DNA of 64,000 bases from positions 245,682,645 to 245,746,644 of the forward strand of contig JAUMIR010000005.1 of NCBI GenBank assembly GCA_030847615.1, written 5' to 3'. Under the pieces are notes generated by a model that searched no databases, was not told where the DNA came from, and was given only the letters and a program-made list of their open reading frames with translations. A program made the position numbers and the translations under genes. This DNA comes from Gambelia wislizenii. Taxonomy: Eukaryota; Chordata; Lepidosauria; Squamata; Crotaphytidae. This document shows positions 44,900 to 55,600 of the stretch, piece after piece. How positions within the stretch are numbered: the first letter of the stretch is position 1; each line of letters begins with the position of its first letter.

Positions 44900-45530
44900 A
44901 CAGGTATAACTTTCTCAGACAAGGTATTCTCTATGTTTTAAGTTAGATAGAGCAAGCTAACAGGTTAATTACACACCAGGAAGGTTTGTATTAAAAGAAT
45001 GGCGACGATAACAGAGGAAAGATCTTTAGAGTAAGGGGAAATCCTCGATAGTGATTGGCCACTAATCTGCCTATCAAAGCCAGTGAGGAGGGGGCTCACA
45101 GCACCTGTGATGTTGCAGCTTGAGCTGCAGAAAGCTAAATTAGCCGGTAAGTGAGAATATCATTTGCCTTTAGAACTAGCATAGCATCAAGACCCTGCTC
45201 AGTGAGTAATTAAATCTATATTTTTTGTAGTAATTGGGTGAGGGGGGGGATGAATATTTTTGCAATAGAAAAGCAGCCTTCCGGAGCCATCTCATCTGAA
45301 AGAACCAACAGAAAAGAAATCCCGGGTTTGCTACAGCTTCTTCTTCTCACTGTGACAATGCCTGACTCGTTGCTGGTTTTGTTTGCAAGAACAGATTGCC
45401 TTAAAATAAAAGAAAATAAAATGAAGAAATGTGTTGATAATGGGAGAGGCATTAACTGCAACTGGATCATCATGCATTGTATAAGAAACTAGGAATGCAA
45501 ACATCCTGGTGATGCTAATCTTTGTGGTTA
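44900..45530. other. Repeat-free intronic island
   Basis: No repeat family is recognisable here. The stretch contains an E-box (CACCTGTG, 45102), a GCAGCTTGAGCTGC palindrome (about 45115) and a donor-like CCG/GTAAGTGAG (GT at 45147). It is a candidate conserved element or minor exon, unproven. Confidence 0.35.
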
Positions 45531-46085
45531 TTTATTTAAATAATTAAAGACTAACAGAAGCCCTCACCCTATGGCTTTTTGAGGGTGTGAAGAAAAATTA
45601 TTGAAAAGAAGCACTAAAATGCTCTTTTATTACCATTAGAAATTACATTATCTGTGTTGCATGTTAAGATTATTTGCTGTTATTTGTGCTTCCTTTCCAT
45701 CTTTAAAAGGGTATTGTGCTTGTTCTCATTTTCCTGCTATTTATCTAACTATCCATCCACAATACATGATAACATTCTTATGCAGCATCAATTTGTTTCA
45801 ATGGGATTCACACAAGGGATTGCCCCACTGGGTTGGGTCCTTATGTAACTCACCACAATCTCAAACAGTTGTGCACAAGTGCCAACTCCCCAAACCATTC
45901 TAAAGCGCTGAGGATTGTTCTTTCATCTTGTCAGCTTGATGAGAAGATGAACACTAAAAATAGACAACAATACAAATATATGCAACACACACATATGATC
46001 AAAGAAAATACAATATACTTTATTAATAGTTACAGTTGAGCTATGTATCTTCTGCTATTTTTTTTTTAAAGGCTAAGGATCTAAA

Positions 46086-46210
46086 GCCTATTGCTAGTCT
46101 CAAGTAGAGTAGGCACACTGAATCAATGGGATGTGTATAAATGCTATATCGTATTCCCTTCCATTCAGTAGGTCTACTCTGATTGGAGCTAATGATTGGA
46201 TTGAGGCTCC
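46086..46210. mobile_element. Palindromic MITE ('gctagtcccaagtag' family)
   Basis: 'attgctagtctcaagtagagtagg' is inverted as 'ggtctactctgattggagctaatgat'; 'aatcaatggga' also mirrors the opposite arm. Related to the copy at 38157. Confidence 0.55.
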
Positions 46211-46637
46211 AAACCCCATCTTCTTCACTGATACTCTGCTGACAATCATTCTTCAGAAAGCTTTTACCTAATAGAATTTATGTTTGGAGTTTTGCTATAC
46301 AAGTCTGAATATAACAACATGTCACATGTATTTGAGTGTAATAAATACTTTATTTAGGACTCTGAGATGGCTTTGAGAAGGGGTTGTATGTATCTTTGCA
46401 GAAGGAAAGATCTGCCAATGATTTTTATCCAAAAATTAGCTAAATAGAACCTCCAACTCCAAAGGCAGTATATTATTGAACATCAGGTATTGGGATAAGT
46501 AAACAGGTATGGGTGTTGCTTCCATGTTCTTCTTGTAAACTTCCCAGAGTGATCAGGTTAGCTTCTTTTGCAAACAAGGTGAGACAAACTAGATGTGAGT
46601 ACTATTCTGATCCAGTTTTGCTGTGCTGTTTTAAACC

Positions 46638-46715
46638 AGTGGTTCTTAACCCTTTCTTTACCAGTGACCCCCTTTAAATATCTTTTGTTGCTGCAGAACC
46701 CCAAGACTTAACTCA
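46638..46715 (+). mobile_element. hAT-like end fragment
   Basis: 'cagtggttcttaaccctttctt...agtgacccc' is the typical left end of many hAT MITEs. No matching right end was seen. A TAC run follows at 46735. Confidence 0.4.
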
Positions 46716-47422
46716 AGATTTAAAACCATACTATTACTACTACTACTACTAACAACCTTGACCCAGCCTTCTCAATTTCTCAGTCATTCCTTAGTGGTGA
46801 GGACATGTGTTCAACATTTCTCTGCACATCATTCTCAATTCCTATCCTGCTAAGGTAAAAAATATATACATGGACAGATGGAATCAGTCTTAATCTCTAA
46901 ACAATGTAGTATTATCTGGTTCTTTGCTCACACAATGACATAGAAGAGCAGTTGGTCCAGATGCAAATGGTTGCAGTGGTGGTCTTTGTTTTGATCCAAG
47001 TCTTCCTTTTTTTTTTTTAATTGAACGAGGACGAATGAACTTGTTAGGTAAATTTGAAAGGGAGATAGATAGCAAGTTTCAGATAGATTCTGCTGGTTTT
47101 TTGATACTTTTTGCTGTTTTTAGATAATTCAGTCATTCCAAACACTTGTAGTAGAAGCAAGGCTAGGCATTAAAGGAAACAGCAATTACAGAATTATATG
47201 AGTATTTTTTTGTTAAAAAAGATTTTTTGGATTTGTTTACAGCATTTTAACATCTATACAAAAGTAGTCCAATCAAAGTGGACAAAGAGAAAACAATAAA
47301 ACAGTATTTATATAGCATTACAATACTAACTTTAAATAGCTCAATAAACAATAACTTTAAAAACTATGATACAATGCTTTTGAATATACAACTTCTTTTA
47401 CTATAACTGTAAGGCTTATCAC

Positions 47423-47622
47423 ACTACACAGTTATAGCACTATTATTCTACTTTAACTGCTCTGGCTGCCTCCTGTGGAATCCTGGGATTTGCAGTTTAG
47501 GGAGAGGCATTTAGAGCTTTCAGCCAGAGAGTTCTTAGGTCTCACTAAACTACAAATCCCAGGATTCCACAGGAGGTAGCCATAGCAGTTAAAGTGGAAT
47601 AATAGCACTATAACAATGTAGT
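47423..47622. mobile_element. 200-bp palindromic MITE
   Basis: ACTACACAGTTATAGCACTA at the left mirrors the right end 'tagcactataacaatgtagt'. The arms continue 'ctgtggaatcctgggattt' / 'aaatcccaggattccacag' with few mismatches for about 95 bp each. It is a cleaner relative of the copy at 8964. Flanking duplication is not clear. Confidence 0.75.
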
Positions 47623-48660
47623 GCAAAAGAGAAAGATGACAAATCAAGTTTCAAATAGGCCTTGTTGGTCTTTGAAATAATCTGGCTGTTTCTGTCAACT
47701 GACTGGATTAAACAATTCTCCAAGAGATATCCTTTTCCCGCTTTTTCTTCTATATATGGTAATTCCCTCTAACTAAAATGCGTAATTACTGAGGCTCAAT
47801 TGTACTGTTGTGTATATGTGGAGAATTCCTACTCGGTTTGTAGAAATTTGTTCTCAGAAATTACCTTTGTGGGAGCAGTGATAGAGATATACATCTGTCT
47901 TGGATCTACAAAGCTACAATATATCTACATCGTAAATTTAGACATTTTATCGTCCCATTTTCTAGTTGAGTTTTTTTTTTTAAAACCAATAAGTATATGT
48001 CCTATAATAGTCTACTTCAGATAGCAGTTTCTTTGGGCATAAACCTCTTGATTTCACAAAATTTTGAGATTGTAAGTAATGGTACGTAATGCTATTATAG
48101 GCTCAACGGTAATTTGGGAGTCATATTTGAACTTTCTATTCTCTCCTCCCACCCAGACTCAACATTTGTAAGTTGAGAACCAAACATTTTGTAGCTAAAT
48201 GTAGCTAGACCTACTACCAGTAGTAAGTTTAAAAGCCAAGAATGAAGGAAAAGTATGGTGAGAGTAATGTGTGGTTCTGTATTTTCATGACATGTAAAAG
48301 GTTTCAATTCTGTGTATACACTTACCACACTGTAAGGTTCATTGGACACAGCGGGGTTTAATTCTGTTCTACTCTACTACCAGGCATAAGGTTGTGCTGT
48401 TTACAGAAAGTTACTTCTTATTTTTGCTTTTTTGTAGTACCATAGCTGTGTCATGTTCTCTGCCTTTAAAAGTTAACTGAATGCAAATTGTTGAGGCACA
48501 TGAGAACATTTGATATTTTATACTGCAAGTAATGAAATAAAGTCAGGATATATAAAAATATGATTCTCATGGTAGCCTTAGTTTGCAGTGCTCGGATTTA
48601 CAGTTTTAACTGCTATAATGGTGAATTTAATATAATTAAAGTGTAAGATGGCATATGTTA
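47623..48660. other. Intronic sequence, no element recognised
   Basis: AT-rich, short frames only. Confidence 0.5.
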
Positions 48661-48665
48661 CATTA

Positions 48666-49870
48666 CCGTATATTCTGGCGTATAAGATGACTTTTGAGCA
48701 TTCAAAAATGCCCTCCAAAATTGAGGGCCGTCTTATACGCCGGATATACTTTTGCTTCGCTTGCCTGCCTATCTCCTGCCTCTTCGCAAACGGAGCGAAG
48801 AGGCAGGATGGGGCGGGGGGGGGGAAAGCAAAGTGTTTTGCAGTTCATTCGCCCCCCTCCTCTGCCTTCTACCCCTTTGGGGAGCAACGGAAGACAGAGG
48901 AGGGGGGCGAATGTTGCGGTTTGCTACAGCCGTGGCTCGATTGCCTCTGCAGCGACCGAGGCAAACCGCTAGATTCGCCCTTTTCCCCCACCTTCCTTGA
49001 AGGTGGGTGAAAAGGGCGAAAATGCCCCGTTTTGCTCTGCGGCCCCGATCCCTCCTTCTGGGCTCCCTTCTGAAGGGAGCCCAGAAGGAGGCCGTGGGGC
49101 CGCGGAGCCAAACCCGGGATTCTCCCCCTCTCCCCACCTTCAAGGAGGGTGGGGAGAGGGAGCAAAGAGGGTCCATTTAACTCTGCAACCCCAATGGTTT
49201 CTTCTGGGCTCCCTTGCAGAGGGAGCCCCAAAGGAGGCATCGGGGCTGCGGAGTTAAACCCCTAGATTCGATCCATCTCCCCACTTTCAAGGAAGGTGGG
49301 GTGAGTGAGCGAAAAGGGTCCATTTAACTCTGCAGCCTCGATGCCTTCTTCTGGGCTTCCTTGCAAAGGGAGCCCAGAAGGAGGCATCGGGGCTGCGGAG
49401 TTAAACCCCTAGATTCGCTCCTCTTCCTTGAAGGTGGGGAGAGAGGGTGAATCCTGGGGTTTGGCTCCACGGCCCCACGTCCTCCTTCTGGACTCCCTTC
49501 AGAAGGGAGCCCAGAAGGAGGGATCGGGGCTGTGGAGCCAAACGGGGCATGTTCATCCCTTCTCCCCACCTTCCTTGAAGATGGGGAGAGGGGATGAATC
49601 TAGGGGTTTGCTGCGGCCGCCCCCGCTTCCCCCACCTCGGTCCCCTTCGGAAGAGCCAAGACGGAGGGAAGGGGGCTGCTGAGGCAAACTGGACATTTTT
49701 GCCCCTTTTGTCCACCTTCGAGTCAAGTTTGACTGGAAGGTTGAAGAGAGGGGCAAATGTGGCGGCTGACTGGCTGGGGGAGCCCTGCCCGCTGATCCTG
49801 TTCACTTTCCCAACTCACGAGGAGATCCTCGTGAGTTGGGAAACAAAGAGGATCAGCTGGCAAGGCTCCC

Positions 49871-49901
<31 letters not shown>

Positions 49902-50018
49902 AATTGGGGTGGTGGTGGTCTTATATGGCGAATATATGCCTAAGCCTAGATTTTTGGCTGGAAATTGGGGTGGTGGTGGTCTTATATGGCCAGTTGTTTT
50001 ATACTCCGGAATATACGG
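48666..50018. mobile_element. TA-flanked TIR element built from serial hairpins
   Basis: CCGTATATTCTGGCGTATAA at 48666 is mirrored by 'ttatactccggaatatacgg' ending at 50018, each flanked by TA (48664-48665, 50019-50020), as for mariner/Tc1-type elements. The 1353-bp interior is GC-rich in an AT-rich intron and consists of consecutive inverted repeats: 48775-48807 (13-bp perfect stem, 7-nt loop), 48847-48912, 48916-48969, 48973-49022, 49024-49116 (ending in 'aagggagcccagaag'), then alternating 'ccaccttcaaggaggtgggg' and 'gggctcccttctgaagggagccc' hairpins to about 49600, and 49775-49880 around 'actcacgaggagatcctcgtgagt'. A direct repeat 'attggggtggtggtggtcttatatggc' occurs twice near the right end (about 49902 and 49965). 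No transposase frame: long frames on both strands come from the symmetry. Confidence 0.8.
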
Positions 50019-50020
50019 TA

Positions 50021-50790
50021 ATTATTTGTTTAAAAAGCTATTGTAAAGTTTTATAGCTGGTATATGCAGTCTTTTGGCTGATAACTGTGTACTGTACTAA
50101 GGATTTTCTGCTGTTTAGCTAAATTTCTGTTAGAAGCAGCTGAGCTTTTACATTTTCTGACGTTTTGTTTTAACTATGAAAATGCTTCCAATGTGTCCTA
50201 TTTAATAAAATACTGCATATTTTTACAACATTGCCCCACAGATATAAATCTTTTTCCCCAGGAAGGCTACAATTTAACATCTGGATTCATGATACAATTA
50301 AAATGAAGGCCGGCAACTGAATTTAAGCCAACTGGCACCTCAGTACTATAATCCTCCACTGGCCCACCAAGCTACAAAAATGATGTTAACTTCTCTGCAG
50401 AGCACTATGCTTTGAAACACACTGTTGCTGTAGTTGGTAAACTCCATAAGAATTTATATTAACACAACAGCAACTCTTAGAACCAATTTTGTAACATATT
50501 GGAAGACAATGGCTTCAATGCTGTTCGGGTTTGTGCGTGACAACCGCCTTAGTGATGCCACAGCTTCTATTTATTTATTAAAATATTTATTGTTAAAATA
50601 CTTATATTTTAGGCTACATTTTTGACAAGCTAGATTGTTGGCAGACTATGGATACTTCTTGATAGTATCCATCCTTCTCCTAGCCCTTCTAATCATAAGA
50701 CATTGGGGTTGTCTAAGCAGTGAAAATACTTTTCACAGAATGCGAGAAGAATCCTGTCTTAATGGGATCCTGCATCGTTTCGCCATATTC
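50021..50790. other. Intronic sequence, no element recognised
   Basis: AT-rich, nothing recognised before LINE-X begins. Confidence 0.5.
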
Positions 50791-50795
50791 TGAAG

Positions 50796-51135
50796 TCTCT
50801 CTCTGGCTTTTCTTCGCAAACAAAGATTCAGGAAGGACTCATCCCACGCTTTCTGCAAGCGCGCTGATGACTAAAAAGGCCAATCCGAGATAAACAAGTC
50901 CAGTTGCAGAAAGCACAGCAGAAGGGCTCCTTGGGTGATGTTTTTGGGTTGTGATTCTTTCTGCGTTGTCGTTTCTCTTCAAGACTTGTTTGGCTTGAGT
51001 TCTCAAATAAGGCTGCAGCATTGTGGATAGTGCGTCTCCATGCCTCCTGATGTGAGGCCAGGGCAGACCACTGTTGGTGATCAATTTGGCCGAGCCTGAG
51101 ATGTTGTTTCAGGGAGTCTTTGTATCACTTTTTTG
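50796..51135 (-). mobile_element. LINE-X copy 3, 3' part (left of the L2 insertion)
   Basis: Contains the 3' terminal hairpin (50812-50825, one mismatch), the C-terminal finger region and sequence up to 'gtttcagggagtctttgtatcacttttttg'. In copies 1 and 2 this is followed directly by 'gagcgcccctctt', which here resumes at 54311. The two parts are one insertion split by an L2. Confidence 0.85.
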
Positions 51136-54100
51136 CTGTTTGAAAGCTATCCCGTCTTCAGTTCCCTCTGCTGCCCAGAATGGCTTGGAGAGCAGACCAA
51201 CCGTTCCACAGAACCTCACTCTGCTCCTCTGCAATGCCAGGTCGGTGAGGAATAAGACTCATATCATCCAGGACCTTCTCTTGGATGAGGACGCCGACCT
51301 GGCTTGCTTCACAGAGACCTGGCTGGGAGAGGATAGCGCTGTCACATGGGTACAGGCCCTCCCAGCTGGGTACTCTGTTAGCGAGTAGGTGAGAGGAAGT
51401 GGGCGAGGGGGTGGAGTGGCTCTAGTCCATAAGAACCACCTGACCTTGACCAGGATACCTATCCGGAACACAGCCCACTTCGAGTGTATATACCTAAGCC
51501 TGAAGACCAGGGATAGCTTGGGGATTCTGCTAGTCTATCGGCCACCCCGTTGTCTAGCAGACTCCCTAACCGAGCTGACACAGCTGGTCTCAGAGCTGCT
51601 GCTGGAGTCCCCCAGACTTCTGGTTTTGGGGGACTTCAACATCCCGCTCGAGATCAGCTTAACAGGTGCGGCTCGGGAGTTCATGGAGACCATGACAAAC
51701 ATGGGCCTATCCCAATTGGTCAACGGGGCCACACATTCTGCAGGTCATACACTCGATGCGGTCTTTAGTTCAGATCAGGTATATCCGTGGGCGGAGGTAA
51801 TCAGTACCTCTGCCTTGTCATGGACGGATCATTTCCTGGTCAAGATGGAACTTAGAGCCTACATCTGCCCCACCGGGGGTGGTGGACCCATTAAAATGGT
51901 CTGCCCTCGAAGGCTAATGGAACCTATGGGTTTCCAGAAAGCCTTAGAGGGCTTAATGGTTGGAAATGCCGGTGATCCTGTCGATGCTCTGGTTAATACG
52001 TGGAACACCGACCTTACCAGAGCTATCGACACGATTGCTCCCAAGCGTCCTTGCCAACCCGCTTCTAACCGTAGGCCATGGTATACACCTGAGCTTAGGG
52101 AAATGAAGCGGTTTGGACAACGACTAGAGCGCAGGTGGCGGAAGACTCGACTCTTATCTGACAGAACTCGCCATAGGAACTTTCTTTGGTCCTATCGGGA
52201 GGCAGTGCGTGCAGCGCAAAGATCCTTCTCTTCTGCACGTATTGCGTCTGCAGAGTCCCGTCCAGCAGAGCTGTTCAGGGTGGTGAGGGAGCTGGTGCAG
52301 GTGACCCCTGCGCCGAATCCCCTGCTTAACCCGACGACTGCCTGCTGTGATGCATTTAATAACTTCTTTGCAGATAAAATCTCTCAGATAAGAGCCGACC
52401 TAGATGCCACTATTGTAACAGAAACAATGGATGAGGTGTCCAGCAACTCTGCCGATGTAATTATACTGGATCAGCTGCAATCTGTGAGTACCGATGACGT
52501 GGACAAGCTCCTTGGTAGTGTGAGGAAGACAACCTGCCCCCTCGACCCTTGCCCGTCTTGGCTGGCCGTCCAGGGAGGGGATGCATTGCGGAAGTTCCTG
52601 GTGAGCATCATCAATGCATCCTTCAGGGAAGGATATATTCCATCATGTTTAAAGGAGGCAGCTGTTAAGCCTATTCTGAAAAAACCTTCCCTGGACCCCC
52701 TGGCTATGAATAATTATAGGCCAGTCTCTTTATTACCATTTTTGAGCAAGGTGATCGAGAGGGCAGTTGCTCTTCAACTCCAAGCTGTCTTGGATGAAAC
52801 CGATTACCTAGACCCATTTCAAACTGGCTTCAGGACAGGCTTTGGGGTTGAGACTGCCATGGTTGCTTTGACCAATGATCTGCGTCTGAGCATCGACAGG
52901 GGTAATGTGACCCTGTTGGTGCTCTTAGACCTCTCAGCGGCTTTTGATACGATAGATCACAGCATTCTTCTGGATCGCCTGGGGGAGTTAGGCATCGGAG
53001 GCACTGCTTTGCAGTGGTTCCACTCCTTCCTCTCAGGCAGGACCCAGAGAGTGCTGCTCGGGGACAGTAGCTCCAGTAAAAGGGAGCTCACCTGTGGAGT
53101 ACCACAGGGTGCTATTCTGTCCCCGATGTTATTTAACATCTATATGAAGCCGCTGGGTAAGATTATCCGGACTTATGGAGCTGGGTGTTATCAGTACGCT
53201 GATGACACTCAGATCTATTTCTCCGTATCTCGTTTGTCGGTCTCAAACTCTGATGGCATCTCTTCTCTCAATGAATGTCTTCGGGCAGTAATGGGCTGGA
53301 TGAGGAAAAACAGATTGAGACTGAATCCTGACAAGACAGAGGTGCTCACGGTAGCGGCCCCGAAACCAAGAATCGAGTTGCAATCTCCAGTCCTGGATGG
53401 GGTCACACTCTCCTCCAGTGACTGTGTTCGCAGTCTAGGGGTGCTCCTTGACTCGTCGCTCCTGATGACAAATCAGGTAAATGCGACAGTCAGGAGCGCT
53501 TGTTATCAGCTTCGGCTGATACGCCAGCTGCGCCCTTTTCTGGAAGTAAGGGATCTTGAGATCATTGTGCACGCGCTGGTAACCTCACGTCTGGATTTCT
53601 ATAATGCTCTCTACATGGGGCTACCCTTGTGCCTAGTTCGGAAATTACAGCTGGTACAAAATATGGCAGCCAGGCTAGTTTCTGGAACATCTAGGAGGGA
53701 CCACATTACTCCGGTTCTGAGGTCCCTCCACTGGCTGCCTATCAGCTTCCGGGCCCAGTACAAGGTGTTGGTTATCACCTTTAAAGCCCTAAATGGCTTG
53801 GGTCCAAGCTATCTCAGGGACCGTCTTCTCCCTTATAATCCTCCCCGCGCTCTCTGGTCCTCTGGGAGGAATTTGTTGCAGCCACAAAGACCTAGGCTGG
53901 CGACTACCTCCCAGAGGGCTTTCTCGGCTGTCGCCCCCAAATTGTGGAACGGCCTGCCCGACGAGATCCGCCTATTGACATCATTAGACAGCTTTAAAAA
54001 GGCTGTCAAGACGGTTCTCTTCGGGCAGGCTTTTCCGGAATAGCTAACCCCGGCCTCAGGAACCCCCTCTGGAGGTTGCTTTTGGATCTCCTAACAGATG

Positions 54101-54306
54101 CTGCCTGCTTAAAAGGGTATTTAACATATTGTATTACATATTGATTTTAACTTGTATTGATTTTAACTTGTATTAATTTAATAATGTTTTAAGGGGAGGG
54201 AGGGATTTTGGGTTGTTTTATACTGTCTACCATTTTATCATTGTAAGCCGCCCCGATTGCTTGCAGAGGGGTGGGATATAAATAAATTTTATTATTATTA
54301 TTATTA
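51136..54306 (+). mobile_element. Nearly full-length L2-type LINE inserted in LINE-X
   Basis: The element runs from 'ctgtttgaaagctatccc' to an (ATT)n tail after 'gtaagccgccccgattgcttgcagaggggtgggatataaataaa'. TTTG at 51132-51135 and 54307-54310 may be a short target duplication. It lies in opposite orientation to the LINE-X copy it interrupts. The 3' tail matches shorter copies at 13985 and 62098. Low decay points to fairly recent activity. The 5' UTR is short or truncated. Confidence 0.88.
51140..54043 (+). pseudogene. L2-group LINE endonuclease/reverse transcriptase ORF with one amber stop
   Basis: One frame spans the element and is broken only by TAG at 51386-51388. The part before the stop holds the endonuclease start (LLLCNARSVRNKTHIIQD, CFTETWLG). 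The 884 codons from 51389 hold the rest: GDFN at residues 81-84, S-x-TDH at about 144-148, then the reverse transcriptase with LDLSAAFDTIDHSILLDRL (about 512), CGVPQGAILSPMLFNIYM, the catalytic YADD at 603-606, and a C-terminal domain with WLPISFRAQYKVLVITFKAL and LWNGLPDEIR. The ATG-equivalent at 51389 is not the true start: the codon there is GTG and it lies inside the endonuclease. Such enzymes nick target DNA and copy their own RNA there (target-primed reverse transcription). Catalytic residues of both domains look intact, so this is a source-like copy disabled by a probable single transition. L2 is preferred to CR1 from the LDLSAAFDTIDHS wording and the (ATT)n tail. Confidence 0.88.
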
Positions 54307-54307
54307 T

Positions 54308-55600
54308 TTGGAGCGCCCCTCTTACGCTGACCTGTGGCGAGTTCACCGTAGAGTAGTATTTTTGGGAGGCGATGGTCCTCCATCCTAGAAACATGCCCTG
54401 CCCAGTGCAGCTGTGTTCTCAATATCATGGCCTCAATACTGGTGATCCCTGCTTACTCAAGGACAGCAACATTCGTCACATAGTCAGTCCAGTGTATATT
54501 TAGGATTGTGCGTAGACAGCACTGATGAAAGCGCTCGAGGAGTCGTAGGTGGTGGCGATAGGTGACCCATGTTTCAGATCCATAAAGGAGGAAAGACAGT
54601 ACAATGGCTCTATACACACTGATTTTTGTGCTTTGCCTCAGGTGTTTATTAATCCAGACTCTTTCGTGAAGTCTTCCAAATGCACTATATGCCTTTGCTA
54701 ATCTGTGATCGATCTCTTTGTCAATCTTGGCATCTGAGGAGATGATGCTTCCCAGGTAGGTGAACTGCTGAACAGACTTGAGCACAGATTTGCCGACGGC
54801 AATGTGGGGATGGTGGTGTTCGTCCTGTGGTGCAGGCTGGTAAAGAACTTCTGTTTTCTTCAGGTTGACTTCCAGCCCAAACAGCTCTGCAGCTGTTGTA
54901 AGGCAGGATGTTAGGCGCTGCAGAGCTGCTTCTGTGTGGGCAACAAGGGCAGCATCATCAGCAAAGAGCAGCTCACGGACTAGATAGTTTACAGTCTTAG
55001 TGTGAGCCCTCAGACGGCTTAAGTTAAACAAGCTACCATCAGTACAGTAACATATATAGATGACGTCATCTTCTTCAAGCTCTGCCATAGCCCTTTGGAG
55101 CATCATGCTAAAGAAGATTGTAAATAAAGTTGGTGCAAGAACACAACCTTGCTTCACTCCATTAGTTATTAGAAAGGGCTCTGAAAGAGCATCGCCATAT
55201 CTGACTTGACCACGCTGGCCCTCATGTAGCAAGATAATCATTTTAAGGAATTTGGGGGGACATCCTAGTCTTTCCAGGATCTGCCACAGACCTTTTCTAC
55301 TTACAGTGTCGAAGGCTTTGTTGAGGTCGACAAATGTTACATAGAGACCCTTGTTCTGCTCCCTACATTTTTCTTGCAGTTGTCTAAGGGCAAATACCAT
55401 GTCTGTAGTACTCCTATTGGCTCTGAAGCCACATTGGCTTTCAGGGAGAAGTTCTTCTGCAATGGCAGGAACTAATCTGTCCAGGAGTATCCTTACAAGG
55501 ATTTTTCCAGCAATAGAGAGCAGTGTTATGCCTCGATAGTTTGAGCAATCGGATTTTGCTCCTTTTTTCTTGTACAGGGTGATGATGACTGCATTTCAGA
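54308..55600 (-). mobile_element. LINE-X copy 3, reverse transcriptase part
   Basis: The minus-strand frame (55400 to 54453, open further upstream in frame) encodes most of a reverse transcriptase: 'AVIITLYKKKGAKSDCSNYR' near 55580, 'LPESQCGFRANRSTTDMVF', YVTFVDLNKAFDTVSRKGLW with the first catalytic Asp, 'ITNGVKQGCVLAPTLFTIFF', 'LLFADDAALVAHTEAA' with the FADD box, 'LNLKKTEV'-like sequence and 'QQFTYLGSIISSDAKIDKEI'. The C-terminal part lies beyond the L2. It is 5'-truncated at about 55600. The motifs are neither CR1, L2 nor BovB type, and the clade is unassigned. Confidence 0.82.

Noticed and set aside
48694..49805. Many long Gly/Pro-rich frames on both strands
   Set aside because: They arise from inverted repeats in the hairpin-array element, where frames mirror each other.
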